Shown: piece by piece, positions 35,136 to 48,700 of the stretch
Layout: each line of letters starts with the position of its first letter
How positions within the stretch are numbered: position 1 is the first letter of the stretch
Assembly (NCBI GenBank): GCA_036365455.1
Contig: JAWQUS010000004.1
Location: forward strand, 8,501,501-8,565,500
Direction: 5' to 3'
Source of the DNA: Macrosoma leucophasiata
Lineage: Eukaryota > Arthropoda > Insecta > Lepidoptera > Hedylidae
DNA length: 64,000 nt
Notes under the pieces: model-generated
Database searches by the model: none
The model's input: the letters and a program-made list of their open reading frames with translations, nothing else
What the model was told of the DNA's origin: nothing
Translations under genes and position numbers: made by a program

Positions 35136-35141
35136 AATAAA
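35136..35141 (+). terminator. Poly(A) signal of HAT1
   Basis: AATAAA 128 bases after the stop, at the edge of the foldback element that follows. Confidence 0.6.
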
Positions 35142-35299
35142 TTTGATAGCTTCTAAGGTCTCTATGCAATGCAAAATAATAATTATCACACTAAAATAAT
35201 AATTATCTCGTCAAAGCAGCAAGGTAGCTGCTTTGACGTAGTGTGATAATTATTATCTTTTTAGGAAATCACCAATGCTTTGCATAGTATCTATCAAAT
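35142..35299. mobile_element. Palindromic foldback element at the HAT1 3' end
   Basis: ATTTGATAG at 35142 pairs with CTATCAAAT at 35291. AATAATAATTATCACACT pairs with AGTGTGATAATTATTA, and the centre is CGTCAAAGCAGC...GCTGCTTTGACG. Confidence 0.7.
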
Positions 35300-36196
35300 T
35301 TACCGACAGAGTTAAATAGGCTTACTGATCGAGGGGCACGTGACCTGTGCTTATTTTTTTTTGCAAATCTTGCTCGATTTAAGCATTTTTCTTCGGTAAC
35401 AGATAAATGTCTTCGAATGTTAGGACCTGCTTATGACCACTTCCAAATCCTAAACATAGTACAGATTTTTTCCATTTTGAGTTGTCTCTCGTCCGCGTCG
35501 GAAAATGTCAAGCATTGCAATACGGCGGCTAAGGGCCTATTTCGGCTCTGTATATCGAAATTGGGACATACTCATTGATAACTTTAGGCGGCCAGGGTTT
35601 CAGTTAAGTCGAGTGGGTTTGTAAGTTATCTTAGACACTAGTCACATTAGTTTGTGTTTTTCAAAGTAAATATTCGTACAATTTAAAATTTCTTTAACAA
35701 TTTAAACCTTCTACAGTTAACTGATCAGTGAACAATTCAACTGTTGAACGATTGAGTAGTGCCGGTAAGACAATATTACTGAACTATAACATTTTTCACG
35801 ACACCATCAGTGCAAACAGCAGATACTACATTGCGCTAACAATACATATTACAGGTATTTTTTCTAATGTAAAATTGTTTTTTTTTATGTTAACTTGGAA
35901 TTTTTTTATTGTGTATCAGGGAACTCGCCGCTTGACCTCAAGAGTTTCTTATGCAATTATGCAATGGTATTAAAACTAAAATTAATGATGAATGAGATAA
36001 AAAGTGAAACTAAGCCAAAAATAAATGGTTCCATGCAATGTGGAAGTGGTCGAGGGATTAAATATGATTCACCGCAGCGCGTCAGGTTATTGGACGTTCC
36101 CTTGTCGCTCGGCCAATAGACTTTGCTACGACCATTCGAATGCCAGCATTGTCTATGTTAGAAAGTGTGGGTGTGTGTTGAATTATGATTACAGTT
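35300..36196. other. Unassigned DNA between HAT1 and MSL3
   Basis: AT-rich, with only short open frames of unconvincing composition. Confidence 0.6.
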
Positions 36197-36440
36197 ACAG
36201 TGCTCATCAAGAAATAATGCACATCGAGCCTATGAATGTGGCAATCGGCTAGTTTCCGCTTTATAGAGCCTTGTATCTGCTGCACACCGTAAGCGTCCGT
36301 AGTCCGGTATTGGTCAACACTTGATCAAAATGGTCGACAAACGTCAAATAGGTAAGGTGCGAAAGAGATAACGCTCTACAGATCCGAAATAAGGCGACGT
36401 CTCTTCCTGAGGTCGATGTGTTATTTCTTGTTGGATACTG
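36197..36440 (+). mobile_element. MITE, same family as 4494-4745
   Basis: Runs from ATCAAGAAATAATGCACATC to GATGTGTTATTTCTTGTTGG with the shared core GGTCGACAAACGTCA. Confidence 0.75.
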
Positions 36441-36812
36441 TTGTTTGTTAGTGAATGGAACCAATATCGAAGCGACAACTGTATGAGTTACATTTCTATG
36501 AATTATTATTCGTAGTATTCAAATGATTAAATTAAATTTGATTGAATTTAGATAAGCGGCGAGATTCCAGACAGAATCTAGTTTATGAAAAAAAAAATGA
36601 TTTCTATTGTATGTTAGGCGGATCTCAGTTTTTCTTTTAAAGTGATTCTTTAAATGCTTAATACTAGAACTGAAGGTTGAATTTTTCTTTTTGGTTGAAG
36701 TCTTGTGAATAATGATATGGTATTTAAGCTGTGCCTTAATTGTTTTGTAATTGTAAGTTTCCCTGATAAAAAAAGATAATCTGCAGTGTTATGAATACTG
36801 GTACCAGAGCTA

Positions 36813-37221
36813 TCTATACTATTAATTTTATGTGATCCCAAATTGTTCTTATTGCCAGATACATATAATTTTGATAATGAATCTGAATAAAAGCTTTTTT
36901 TTATATTTGTTTTTTTTTAGGTATATACATATAATAATCTAAAAAAAAGCCCTTAACAAACCGTATGTATATTCGTTTGAATGAAGTTTACTATTCAAAG
37001 AAATAAAAGTAAACTAGATTCAAATAAGGAATTATATCTACTTGGATTAATAAAAATCGCTAAAAATTCTTTGTTGTAATTGTGCAGACGTTTGTATAAA
37101 ACAAGAAAAATAAAATTGTCAATTATCGTTTTAAACAGATGAATCGGTAGGAATCAATGATTGAAAATGACATCAAATCCAAATCTTACATTGAACCCGC
37201 GCGAAGCGGGCGGGTCGCTAG
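36813..37221 (+). mobile_element. Non-autonomous Helitron, 409 bp
   Basis: Starts TCTATACTATTAATTTTATG after A. Ends with hairpin CCCGC-GCGAA-GCGGG followed by CGGGTCGCTAG and then T. No Rep/helicase coding. The sequence 37222-38290 beyond it shows no other feature. Confidence 0.8.
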
Positions 37222-38292
37222 TTGCTTAATATTTTTTATAATCATAAATCATAAGCGTTTGAAAGAAAATTTTTCCCATTTGCTTCCAGTAGCAATCGCT
37301 GCGGGGACAACTGGGAATATAGCTAAATCATAAGGGTTTTATAGAATCATTACAAGTTCAATACATTGATTTGTAAAGAAAAAAATGAAAGTAAGGTAAA
37401 ATAGCTTTGAAATATTATCTAAAGAACTTAAAGAACATTTTCACTTGTTACCCGAACATATCCACCTTTCATAACCAGCACTGGTAAGCAAAGGCTAAAT
37501 ATTTCCTACTTCAAAATCGGGGTTTTGTAGCAGGTGAACATCTCCTAGTATTTAAAATATTTTTACCTCTCTGGAATTTGTGTGGAGTTTAGTGTAGGGA
37601 AGGCTGCTGATAAAATATCGATACATCGCAATATTTACTACCGATATTTTTTTAACGATATGTCGTGTGTCGTATTAAAACGTAGATATTGTCACTCAAG
37701 ATGTTTTGAGAGACTACGCGGAGGGCAACGTCGTTTTTTTGCTCACTCGTCCTTTTGAACTTGTATTTGTACCAAATAGAAGAGATTGTCGAAAACGTTT
37801 TTTTTTTGCTCGCGCGTTTTTCTTAATGACAAATAAACTGATTTATAAACTATCGATATATTGAACTCCGATATTAAAAAAAATATCAACAGCTCTAGTT
37901 TAGTTTGGAGGGCTTCTGCTATAGGTAGGAAAGACCATTTTTAAGTTAAATATTGGAAAATTCTTTAGGTTCTCAAAATAATATTTCAAAGCTTGTACAC
38001 CTTGTATCGTTTTTCATTATTTCAGTACAAATCTTGTCATGATCTTTTAATTAGTGCTCTTTTTGGATTGTTAGAACTTTGTACGTAATTCCACGAATTA
38101 AGTAAAAGTAATTAAAATATTTGTAATCAAACTAATTTTGGTACTTGTGATCTATAGTTTTTACTCTATACAAATCTCTGGTCGTTTCTAGATAAATTAA
38201 CAATTATCACATGTTAATGGAATGGCTGACAATTTGTACATCTTTTTGCATTGGCATTTTTTATTAATGTACAATTTATGATTGCTTAAGTA

Positions 38293-38298
38293 TTTATT
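38293..38298 (-). terminator. Poly(A) signal of the MSL3 homologue
   Basis: AATAAA on the minus strand about 34 bases after the stop at 38332. Confidence 0.6.
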
Positions 38299-38331
38299 TA
38301 TTATAATATAAAATAAAAACATGAGGTAATG

Positions 38332-41300
38332 TCAATGTGATCGCGACGCTGTGTCGGCCACGTAGTACATTTCTCCAAACCACTCGCTGTGTTCATCCAA
38401 GTATCTGCAAAACATACGATATATTTAAAAATCTTTATAAATCTGTTTAAAATAAAATATTTCTTTAGAATAGCAACAACGAAAAAAATAGTTTCGTTGG
38501 TAAGCTTATGGATAAACTATTTATAAAAAATAACAGCGAGTATAACATCGTGTTGGCCACTAACCCACCCATCTCCATCAATCCGCATTGGAGCAGCGTG
38601 GTGGAGGAAGCTGCAGGCCTTCCCCTCCCAAAAAAAACTTTATTTTTTTGTATATATTTTTATGCAAGGAAGGTGGCAGACAAGCATGCAGCTCACATTA
38701 GTCTCTTACGTCTCTGTGATAGTTATTACGGAGCCATACATTACCATCTGACCGGAACACGATAGCGCTGAATTTGGCGGCTGATAGATTAGATAATGCA
38801 CTGTTTCCAACACCCTCAAGTCCCTACACTCTGGAACTCTACTACCAGATAAATAAGTAAACGTAGACGAAAATACGATAGTGTTTTGCTAAATTTGCAG
38901 TAAAATTGCATTAAAATATGAATACAATAAAAAATACTTACTGAACAAACATATCAATATGTTTCAGAATAAGTTTTAATTTGAAGTCTGGCATCTGAGT
39001 CGCGTTCAAGAAGTCCGGTAATTTTACTGCAAACATAATAATATAAATAAAATTGAAAAGTAAAATAAAATTTTCTAACAAGGCTGCAATAAAAAAAGCG
39101 TTGTTTACCAAAGAGGCGTGCTAGGTGAATGGCTCCGTACACTCTACACGGGAGTTGTTCCGTGCTTTCATCGCGTGGAATTATTTGCCATTTTGACACC
39201 TACAAGTGAAAATAAATCGGTCAATGGCATAAGAAGAAAATCCTTTCACACAGTGTTTCTATACACTTCTACCTACAGAATCTCCGTATGTATTTTGCTT
39301 TCGAGCGGACTTGTTTGGGTTGTGTGTTGCTGTTCTCTACGTCAGTCAGATCCAACAAAAAATATTTCACTTCGACCTTAGGAAGGATACGTCGGCTTAT
39401 TTCGGGTCTGTAGAGCGTTATCTCTTTCGCACCTTACTTATGCTACGTTTGTCGACCATTTTGACCAATACTGAACTATCAGTGCTTACGTAGGCAGTGT
39501 GCAGGAGTGATAAGAGTAATAATAAGGAGTGATTGCTCTACGAAGGCGAAACTAGTCGATTACCTTTTGTAGACTCGATGTGGAATATTTCTTTGACGAA
39601 TGACATAGTAAGTGCCAATATTGTTCATAGAGCATTTTAATTACACGTGATGCTGGCATATTTATGCCTCTTGGCAATTGCTTTAATCAAGAAAAAAAGT
39701 TAATTATCTAATTAAGTCAGTCGTAACTTAACAAAACATAACGGACGCGAGTCATAGTATTTCATGACATAGAAATGCGACTCAATAAATATTCTTCTAT
39801 AAACTAATAACGGTGGTTACCTTGGTGTGAACTGCTTCGATTCAAAGCAACGTACTCTTGGTATTGAATATGTCAAAACCCGGCTCGAAGGACCAAAAAA
39901 CGCTCCTGGCAAGCCACTCGTCCAGAAGGACCAAAAATCGCTTATATTGGGGTGCCTGCCGTTGTAGGTAAGTTAGGAGTTCACACCAAGTAAACTAATG
40001 TTATAAGTTTATAGTAAAATAATTTATTGTCTCGCGTAGGTTGTCATGTTATCAAGTTACGACTAACTTAATTAGGTAACTAACATGAAAATGTTGTATG
40101 AGAAATATTGGCTCGTACAGCATGTACCTAATCACCGAAAATAATTTACTTACGCGCAGTATGAGGTATAACATATTTTATTATCCTTCCAAAAAACATC
40201 GAACTAAACCTGATTGCTACTAAACCTTTTCCAGCAGTAGTGAGAGCGGCGTGCGGTTGGAGGGGGGCGTGGGTGCGGTGTTGTGCGGCCGCGCCCACAC
40301 CTCGCTCAGCGACGACCCGCTGCTGCCCACACTGCCAACAGTTGTATAAAGCTTGAGTAAAACTGGCGGCTCGTCTCGACGGCACTAGTCTACTGTAATG
40401 CTCAGCCTAAATAAAGGAGACGTTCCAAAATGTATGGAGCTTGGGCCCGCACCTTGTACACTACACTATATTGAGAGAAGAAGCATAAAATACGAAATCA
40501 TTTTCAGCTATTCAAATCGTTTAATAAACCTTCAATTAACTGTCGTAAGTATATTTCAAAAACAAGAATGTCATAGTAGCAATATTATTACATAAAATAA
40601 ATATTTCCGACAAGAAAAACAATTACCAAATTATTTATTGAGTATTTTTCCATGATTCTACGTATTTTCTCTATCTTTTGATATAGTGTACAAGGTGCGG
40701 GCCCCCTTTACATAATTGCCTAAGGGAGACTCCTGTGGGTCCGAACCTCGGCTTAGAGCGTTGCGAGGACTAGGAGGTTGCATTAGACAATAATATGAGA
40801 TAAGGGGCAGTGCAACTTTCGTTTTAGTCGTCAGTGATCGGCATAACGACACGCGGGTCGTGATAGGGACAGGGCGAGGGGTGGGCGGCGGAGGGCAGCC
40901 GCGGCGGCGCGTAGGTCGGGTGTTTGGACCGCGTAAAATATAGAAAAGAGATGTTTTGTCATTTCATGTAAAATATTTCATGTAAAATGTCTATAAGATT
41001 TTGGAAATTTTGAAAATGAAGTGTCTTTATATTTATCACAAATAATCAAATGAAGATAAGCAGATAGTCAAAATACACACTCAGTATTGCCTGTAATGAT
41101 TCCCATTTTTAGTAAAGACACAATATATTATATTCAGTAAAAATGGTTCAGGCTTTACAACTGGTGCAGTTTATTTGTTTGTGAGTACAAGTAGTGGATT
41201 TCAATATGTATTTTTTTTGTTTTGTATAAACTCTTTTTGAATTGTATTAATATGAAAACTATCTAGAGTGAATAACTTAAACTACTTATTTAATTTAACA

Positions 41301-44300
41301 AAATATCATTATTATCAAATTATTTAATTTCTTTAATAGAAGAGAGGGAAGTTCGTCATAATCATAGTCATTATTACTGCATTGCTGATGTTTTACCAAT
41401 GTTCAAGCGAATTTACATACCTAGACGAAAGTGTTTCGAACGGTTTTTGTTCTCCTGTAGACGTCGATGGTGTCTGATCTTCGTTTTCTGACTGTGAAAC
41501 TATAGATTTGTGGGACCGTAATCTGAAATCGAAATATATTTTTAAGTAAAAAAATATGTTGCAAAATTTTAAAACTGTCAAATGACGTTATAAATGTAAC
41601 TTTAACAGTAACTGGCCGTGCTGTGCTGGTTAATGAATGTTACAGTTTACCTTAAAATTATCTGTCAGATGATAAGGGAATCTATCGACCCTGGTAATTT
41701 TAACAATGTCAAAAATACGCTGGTGCAACTCATTTTGCAATAACTTTAACTAAAGTCAATGTAATTGTTAGGTTCGGTTGCACTTTTTTTACTGGTGGTA
41801 GAGCTCCAGTGACGGAGCTCGCGGGTGTAGTTACCACCGCATTACCTAATATACTTGCCGCTAAATGGTAGAGTTCAGCACTATCGTGTTCCGGTCAGGT
41901 GGTAATGTACGGCCCTGTAATTTCAGGCACAGAGGCATATCACCTAATGCCTCAGGAGTGGCAGCGCATCTGCATTTTGACCTCTGGTCATTGTGTGGGT
42001 GTCTATAGGCTGCAGTCATCACTTAACATCAATGTGAACTGCATGCTTGTTTGCCACTTTTATTACATTAAAAAAAAAAAATTACATTAACTTTAACAAA
42101 CATTTTGGTCCAACCAAGTGTAAGTAGTTATATTTCACCTTCTTGCAACGTTGCCACTTGCCCTAGTCGCGCACCGTATTTCTCGGGGCTTGGCACAGTT
42201 GGCGTTGTGGTTAGGCGGCTCCTCAAGCCCCGGCTCGACCTTTATCGCCCTGTCGGGAGGATTGCTGGCCGCTTCCTCGTTGTTGTTTTCATTTGTTGTT
42301 TCTGTAACAATGGACTCACTAAAACATACGCATAAATTGAGGAAGCTGCGTATTTTTATCATTTTTTTTTTTAATTAAGCTGTGTGCTTAGAAATAATCA
42401 GCATATGTATTATTTATTATGAAGAAGTAAAAAATTTGACCCTTTTGCAATTTTACTGTTACGAATATTTTTTCGATATTTACAGTTGCATATATTTATT
42501 TATTTCAATATAGGTACAGCAGGCGGCTTTATAGCTCAGGCAGTTATTTCTTCCTGGCAACGTTACACAAACGATCACAAAAAGAAAAAAAAAATATTTA
42601 GTAATATTAATAATTTTGATTAAAAAATAATATTAAATCTAGCGAGATATTAAAATTCTATCACATGTCAAATAACACTATCTTGCTGTGAATAATTATT
42701 AAAAATAAGGATAATAAAATAGCTGCAGTTTCAGTCTTATTATTTTTATATGTATACAAAATTTACCATTGTTATTAGTGCTATCATCATTTTCGACTTC
42801 CACCGGATCGGGTGGCAAGTGCGAATATTCAGGAATTTTGGGACTTTTCAGATCTTCCTCAACAGATGTGATTGTCGCCTCGTCTTGCGACGGAATCTCA
42901 TCATCTTCTGGTTCTGACTTTACTTCTGGTCTGAATCAGAAAAAAAAAAACATATTTTGTAAAAGTGTTCAGTACAGATTCAGAACTATTCATTTCTTGA
43001 TCTGAAATGGATACTAATACGGAGTAAGAAAAATTGGTTCTTGCATACTAAGACCTTGTTCCAAAAAACACTGCGCTGTGTACTGGTTACTGGGCAGAAT
43101 TTAGTTCCGTTGTAGACTGACAATATGTTGCCGCAGTGTCATATCGTATAGAAATATATAACGGCATTTGAGCACTGGATGTGCTTTTATCACGTGATTA
43201 ACAAGTACTGTTGATAAATTATTTGTCATTCAAAAATACGGGGCCTTCGTATACTGCGTTCTGTTTTAAACTGTAACTAGTGTAGCTAACTTTATAGAAA
43301 CAGCTTTGCAGTACACTGAATTTACGTCTAGGTATTTCGAAAAAGAGCCTAATATACCAGGTATAGTAAAAAAAAGAAGTTATCTCGGTTTGTTACACTT
43401 ACTCTTCATATTGTCCACACATATCGTAATACTGCTCTAGCTCCTGTTTGTATAGTAAGTGTCCGCGTAGTATGAAGTCAAAGTATACTCGAAGCCCGTC
43501 CGCCACCTCCCGGATTAGGTTTAATCTGTCAATAAAAAAAATATTCTCTATACATACATATGCGATTTAAAAGAAGCATCACACTTCAGCCAAAACACGT
43601 CTACAGCTGGAAGAGCTAAAAGCTTTCCCCAGTGATGCGCACAAAAAGATTGTGCGACAATTTGGAAAAAAATGTCATAATCACCATTCTTGGCATGTGA
43701 ATTGGCAAAAAAAAAGCAAACTGTTCTTATAATTATAATATAAGGAGATAAGAGACACTTTCAACTTTTTGAAACGGTAAGTTTACTCATTAATTACTGT
43801 GACCAACTATCTTTAATAGGTTCTGGGGTTGTATTTCATTTTTGTGCTTGTGGACTTTTGGACACACACTTGATGTCGAGAGGTAGGTTTCTTCTCTAAG
43901 GTTCGGTTGCACCAAAATATTTGTAACAGTTATGTTACATTTCACATCCTTTTCTAACTTTAACAAATTTGTTACAATTAGGATGTAAAATTTTATATTC
44001 ATTTTAACAAAATATATAGGTGCAACCGAACCTTAATCCGTCTTTAATTGGATATGGATGGATAATACTTTTCTTTAAATGTAATCAAGGTAGCAAACAG
44101 GGATACAGTTCATATTGATGTTAAGTGACGACTGCCGCCTATAGACACCCACACAAAGACCAATGGCCAAAGTGCAGATGCGTTGCCACCCCTGAGACTT
44201 CAGTTATTATGTGTTTGTGATAGTTAATTTGGGCCATCTTAACCGGAACACTATAGTGCTGAACACTACCATTTAGCGGCAGATAAAATAGGTAATGCGG

Positions 44301-45666
44301 TGGTTCTTACGCCCTCGAAGCTCCTACACTGTAACTCTACCGAAGTAGAAGATTAGGATTAAGTCGGTCAAGTCTGGGCGGTGTGGCGGGTCGCCCTTGG
44401 CGCGCGCCGGGTTCCAGGCGCCGGCGCGCGCGAACCACTTGACGAACGTTTCGAGGATCACTTACCTGCACGAGACGTCGGTCATGTCTGGGCGGTGCGG
44501 CGGGTCGCCCTTGGCGCGAGCCGGGTTCCAGGCGCCGGCGCGCGCGAACCACTTGACAAACGTTTCGAGGATCACTTACCTGCACGAGACGTCGGTCATG
44601 TCTGGGCGGTGCGGCGGGTCGCCCTTGGCGCGAGCCGGGTTCCAGGCGCCGGCGCGCGCGAACCACTTGACAAACGTTTCGAGGATCACTTACCTGCACG
44701 AGACGTCGGTCATGTCTGGGCGGTGCGGCGGGTCGCCCTTGGCGCGAGCCGGGTTCCAGGCGCCGGCGCGCGCGAACCACTTGACGAACGCCTCGAGGAT
44801 CTGCGCGGCGCACGGCGTCGCCGGCAATCGAGCCACGCGGCCTCTTTTCACCACTACGTGGTAGTCGAACGTTAGCCGGTCCCTGGACACATCGCGTTCA
44901 TAATAATGATCTAGCATCATGATTCATGAACACTTCTTAAGCAAATTGAACAACTGCTGAGGGCATCACGCCGTGGACACCAGAGACAGAGAATTTGAGC
45001 ATATAGGGGGGCACACAGGTGTAGATAAGATACAAAAAAAAACCTTTCGCTCACGAATTATGCCCACAGGATTACATATTTTGACGAGTAAACAAAAACG
45101 ACAGTTCCCATTTTTTTGCTTATCAAGGAGAAAACTTAGGGTGAGATTCACACACCGCACTACAACTTTACTTCCAGCAAAGTACGAACTGTCAAAACTC
45201 ATACTTTCAGACAGTTCTAAGCATAATTTGCTCAAAATAAAGTCGTAGTGCGGTCTGTCCCACACTTAGATAAATAAATAAATAAATAAAAATTTTAATT
45301 TGACATTATCATTTGTAGTACAATTTTTAGGATAGGTACATATTTCAGAACAAATTGACATATAGGTGCACAATAGTTATAGTATGGGCATTGTACCATT
45401 CTTCTTGCTAGGCTATTTATTACAATAGTCTGTGTTAAGAAGAAGAGTACCGCACCCCGGGTGGGTATAGCATGCAATAAAATTAGATGAGGCATTTACT
45501 TAATTATAGTAATTGCTAATGCGTAGGTAGGTAGGTACTACATTCACATGACAAATTATAATTGTATTATGGACATTTGATTAAATAACTAATTATTTTA
45601 ATTATTATAAACACTAAATGTACCTAAGTATATGTGCGTGTGTGAGTGTGTTTGTGAGTGAGTGAG

Positions 45667-45719
<53 letters not shown>

Positions 45720-48700
45720 TGTGTGTTGGTTTGAGTAAATTATTTTTTCGTGTAAAATGACTTATGACAACGTTAATAAGTATTGTTCTGTTTCTTCATA
45801 ATTTAGATTGAGAAGGAAGTTACGAACTGCTTTTCGACACTGGTATAAAGACAATTTATGTATTGGTACTGATTTATTTATTTTGTTATTGTTATTTGTA
45901 TTATATAAGAATGGGCCAAAGAAGTATGCAAAACGTTTGACTAAAGTATAATTTACTTTTGGGACATTACATATTAAATCTTTACGCCGTTTAGAGATCT
46001 CAACGTATGGGGTCTTGCGATGTCGTAACATAATTGTGTTCAGTATAAAATGTTGTCAACATTCCAGTCTTTATACAGATGAGTGGTAGGATAAAGGTGT
46101 TTCTCAAACGTAGATACCTTTAAAATGGTTCTGTGTGCTATTTCTAATGGTTTTAGTATAGTTTTTGCAGCACCTCCCCAGCAGGGGATGCAGTATGTTA
46201 TAATAGATAAGCATAATGCATGATAGACGTCTCGGATTATGGTGGAGTTAGCTACGTGTCTTAAGGTTTTAAAAACATATATCAGCTTACGTACTCGATT
46301 TGTCAAAGCTTCAATGTGGGCCTTGAAGTTCAAAGAATTATCGAGTATAATTCCAAGATATTTTATGCATTCAACCGAAGAAATAAGTGGACATTGACAG
46401 GACATCTCTTTTTGGTGACAAGAATGTGCTTTCAAACTTAAAAGAAAATGAGGATGTCGAGGCGATTTATTTGAGAATGTTATAAACTTTGTTTTATCTA
46501 CATCAACTATAAGTTTATGAGATAGGAGCCAGTCAAAGGTGGAATTTAAACCTTGTTGGGCAGTACTTTGTAATTCTGTCCAAGAATTAGCAAAGAATGT
46601 AATGGCAGTATCATCTGCATACGATACTATTCTTGAATCTGCGAGTTCAAGGTTGCAGAGGTCGTTTATAAAAATAAGGAACAGCGTCGGACCAAGAATA
46701 CTGCCCTGGGGAACGCCGTAATGTATGGGAAGCTCATCACTATGATAGTTCTTTATTTTTACCATTTGAGTTCGATCTGTAAGATAACTTTCGAAAAAGT
46801 TGAGCTCAAACCCCTGATACCTAATTTTTCAAGTTTTGACAAGAGAATATTTAATGGAATAGTATCAAATGCTTTTGCAAGATCTATGAAAACTGTAAGC
46901 ACTTTTTTATTTTCATTCATTTTCTTTACAATGAAAGTAGTAAGTTCTTGGACAGCGTCAGAAGTTGATTTCTTTTTGCAAAAGCCGAATTGCTGTGATG
47001 AGATAATTTTCAATTTATCTAGGTAACTAAGTAGCCTATTGTTCGAGTGCTATTGGTCTATAATTGGTAATTATATTACAGTCGCCACCTTTGTAAATTG
47101 GACGTATGATTGCCCTCTTAAAAGACCTCGGAAATACTGAGTTTTGAATGCATAAATTGAAAATATGTGCTAACAACGGCGCAAAAATGGAAGAGTAACG
47201 ATTTATAACTTTGGGGGCGATGCCATCCCAGGCATCGCCCCCAAAGTTATAAATCCACATGCAGAATCGCATTTAAGATTTTTTATGAGGGATAATATTT
47301 CTTCCGTGGTAGTTGAGGTGAAAACAAAAGATGATGACCAAGATGTGGACCGGGAGGCATGCGGTTGAGATGACGGCGGATTTCTCATAATGGCATCCGC
47401 TAATTTTTTGCCAATGTCTACAAAAAAACTGTTTATTTTGTTGCACGAATAGATAGGAGCATCTGAGATTTTCAAGAGTTGTGTCGAGGACTGTTTTTGT
47501 TTCCCGGTGTTCGTTATATCTCTGATCTGTTTCTTTCATCACTTAATAACATTCTACCTTCCATTGCTAAATTTAACACTGTCATTTTGACTGGAGACAT
47601 CAATATAGACATAAAATCTCCAATAAATAACAAAGCTCACGACTATATGAATTGTCTAGCTGCACAGGGTCTTCTATCCGCTCACAACTTCCCTACTCGA
47701 GGATATAATTGCTTAGACCACAATTTTATGAAGACTAATTTACCAGCGATATCTCTTGTCCTAGATAGTACCATTACTGATCACCATTCTCTATTATTGT
47801 GCATTAAAAAGCTGATTTCAACACAAAATGAAATTAAAGAAGTGTCCATGTTAAACTATAACACGCTTGATATTGCCTTTCAAAATGTCAATTTACAATC
47901 TATCTCTGATCCTAATAGTGCAACGGATAGTCTTATACATATTTTTTCGAAGATGATACATGAAAATACTAAGACTAAAATAATATCAGCAAATAAAAGG
48001 ACAAAAAAAACCATGGGTAACACCTAGGCTACTCCGATGTATCCGTCAAAGAGATCGATTGCATTCAAAAGCTAAACTCAATCCAGATGATATGATTCTT
48101 GTAACTAGCTATAAGAGACACAGAATTTTTTGTAACAAAACTTTGAAAAAAGTTAAACGACAATATGATTCTAATACAATAAGTAAAGCAGGAAATGACT
48201 CAAAAATGTTATGGGACGCAATCAGAGATATAACGAACACCGGAAAACAAAAACAGTCCTCGACACAACTCTTGAAAATCTCAGATGCTCCTATCTATTC
48301 GTGCAACAAAATAAACAGTTTTTTTGTAGACATTGGCAAAAAATTAGCGGATGCCATTATGAGAAATCCGCCGTCATCTCAACCGCATGCCTCCCGGTCC
48401 ACATCTTGGTCATCATCTTTTGTTTTCACCTCAACTACCACGGAAGAAATATTATCCCTCATAAAAAATCTTAAATGCGATTCTGCATGTGGATTTATAA
48501 CTTTGGGGGCGATGCCTGGGATGGCATCAGTGTGGAGTTTAGCTTTTGAATGCAATCGATCTCTTTGACGGATACATCGGAGTAGCCCAGGTGTTACCCA
48601 TGGTTTTTTTTGTCCTTTTATTTGCTGATATTATTTTAGTCTTAGTATTTTCATGTATCATCTTCGAAAAAATATGTATAAGACTATCCGTTGCACTATT

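Noticed and set aside
40840..40930. GC-rich candidate MSL3 exon between exons 9 and 10
   Set aside because: No AG acceptor precedes it, and exons 9 and 10 already join in phase.
44337..44875. Open frames of about 155-164 codons on both strands with repeated Arg-rich units
   Set aside because: They are other-frame readings of the 114-bp tandem array. The real coding frame is MSL3 exon 5.
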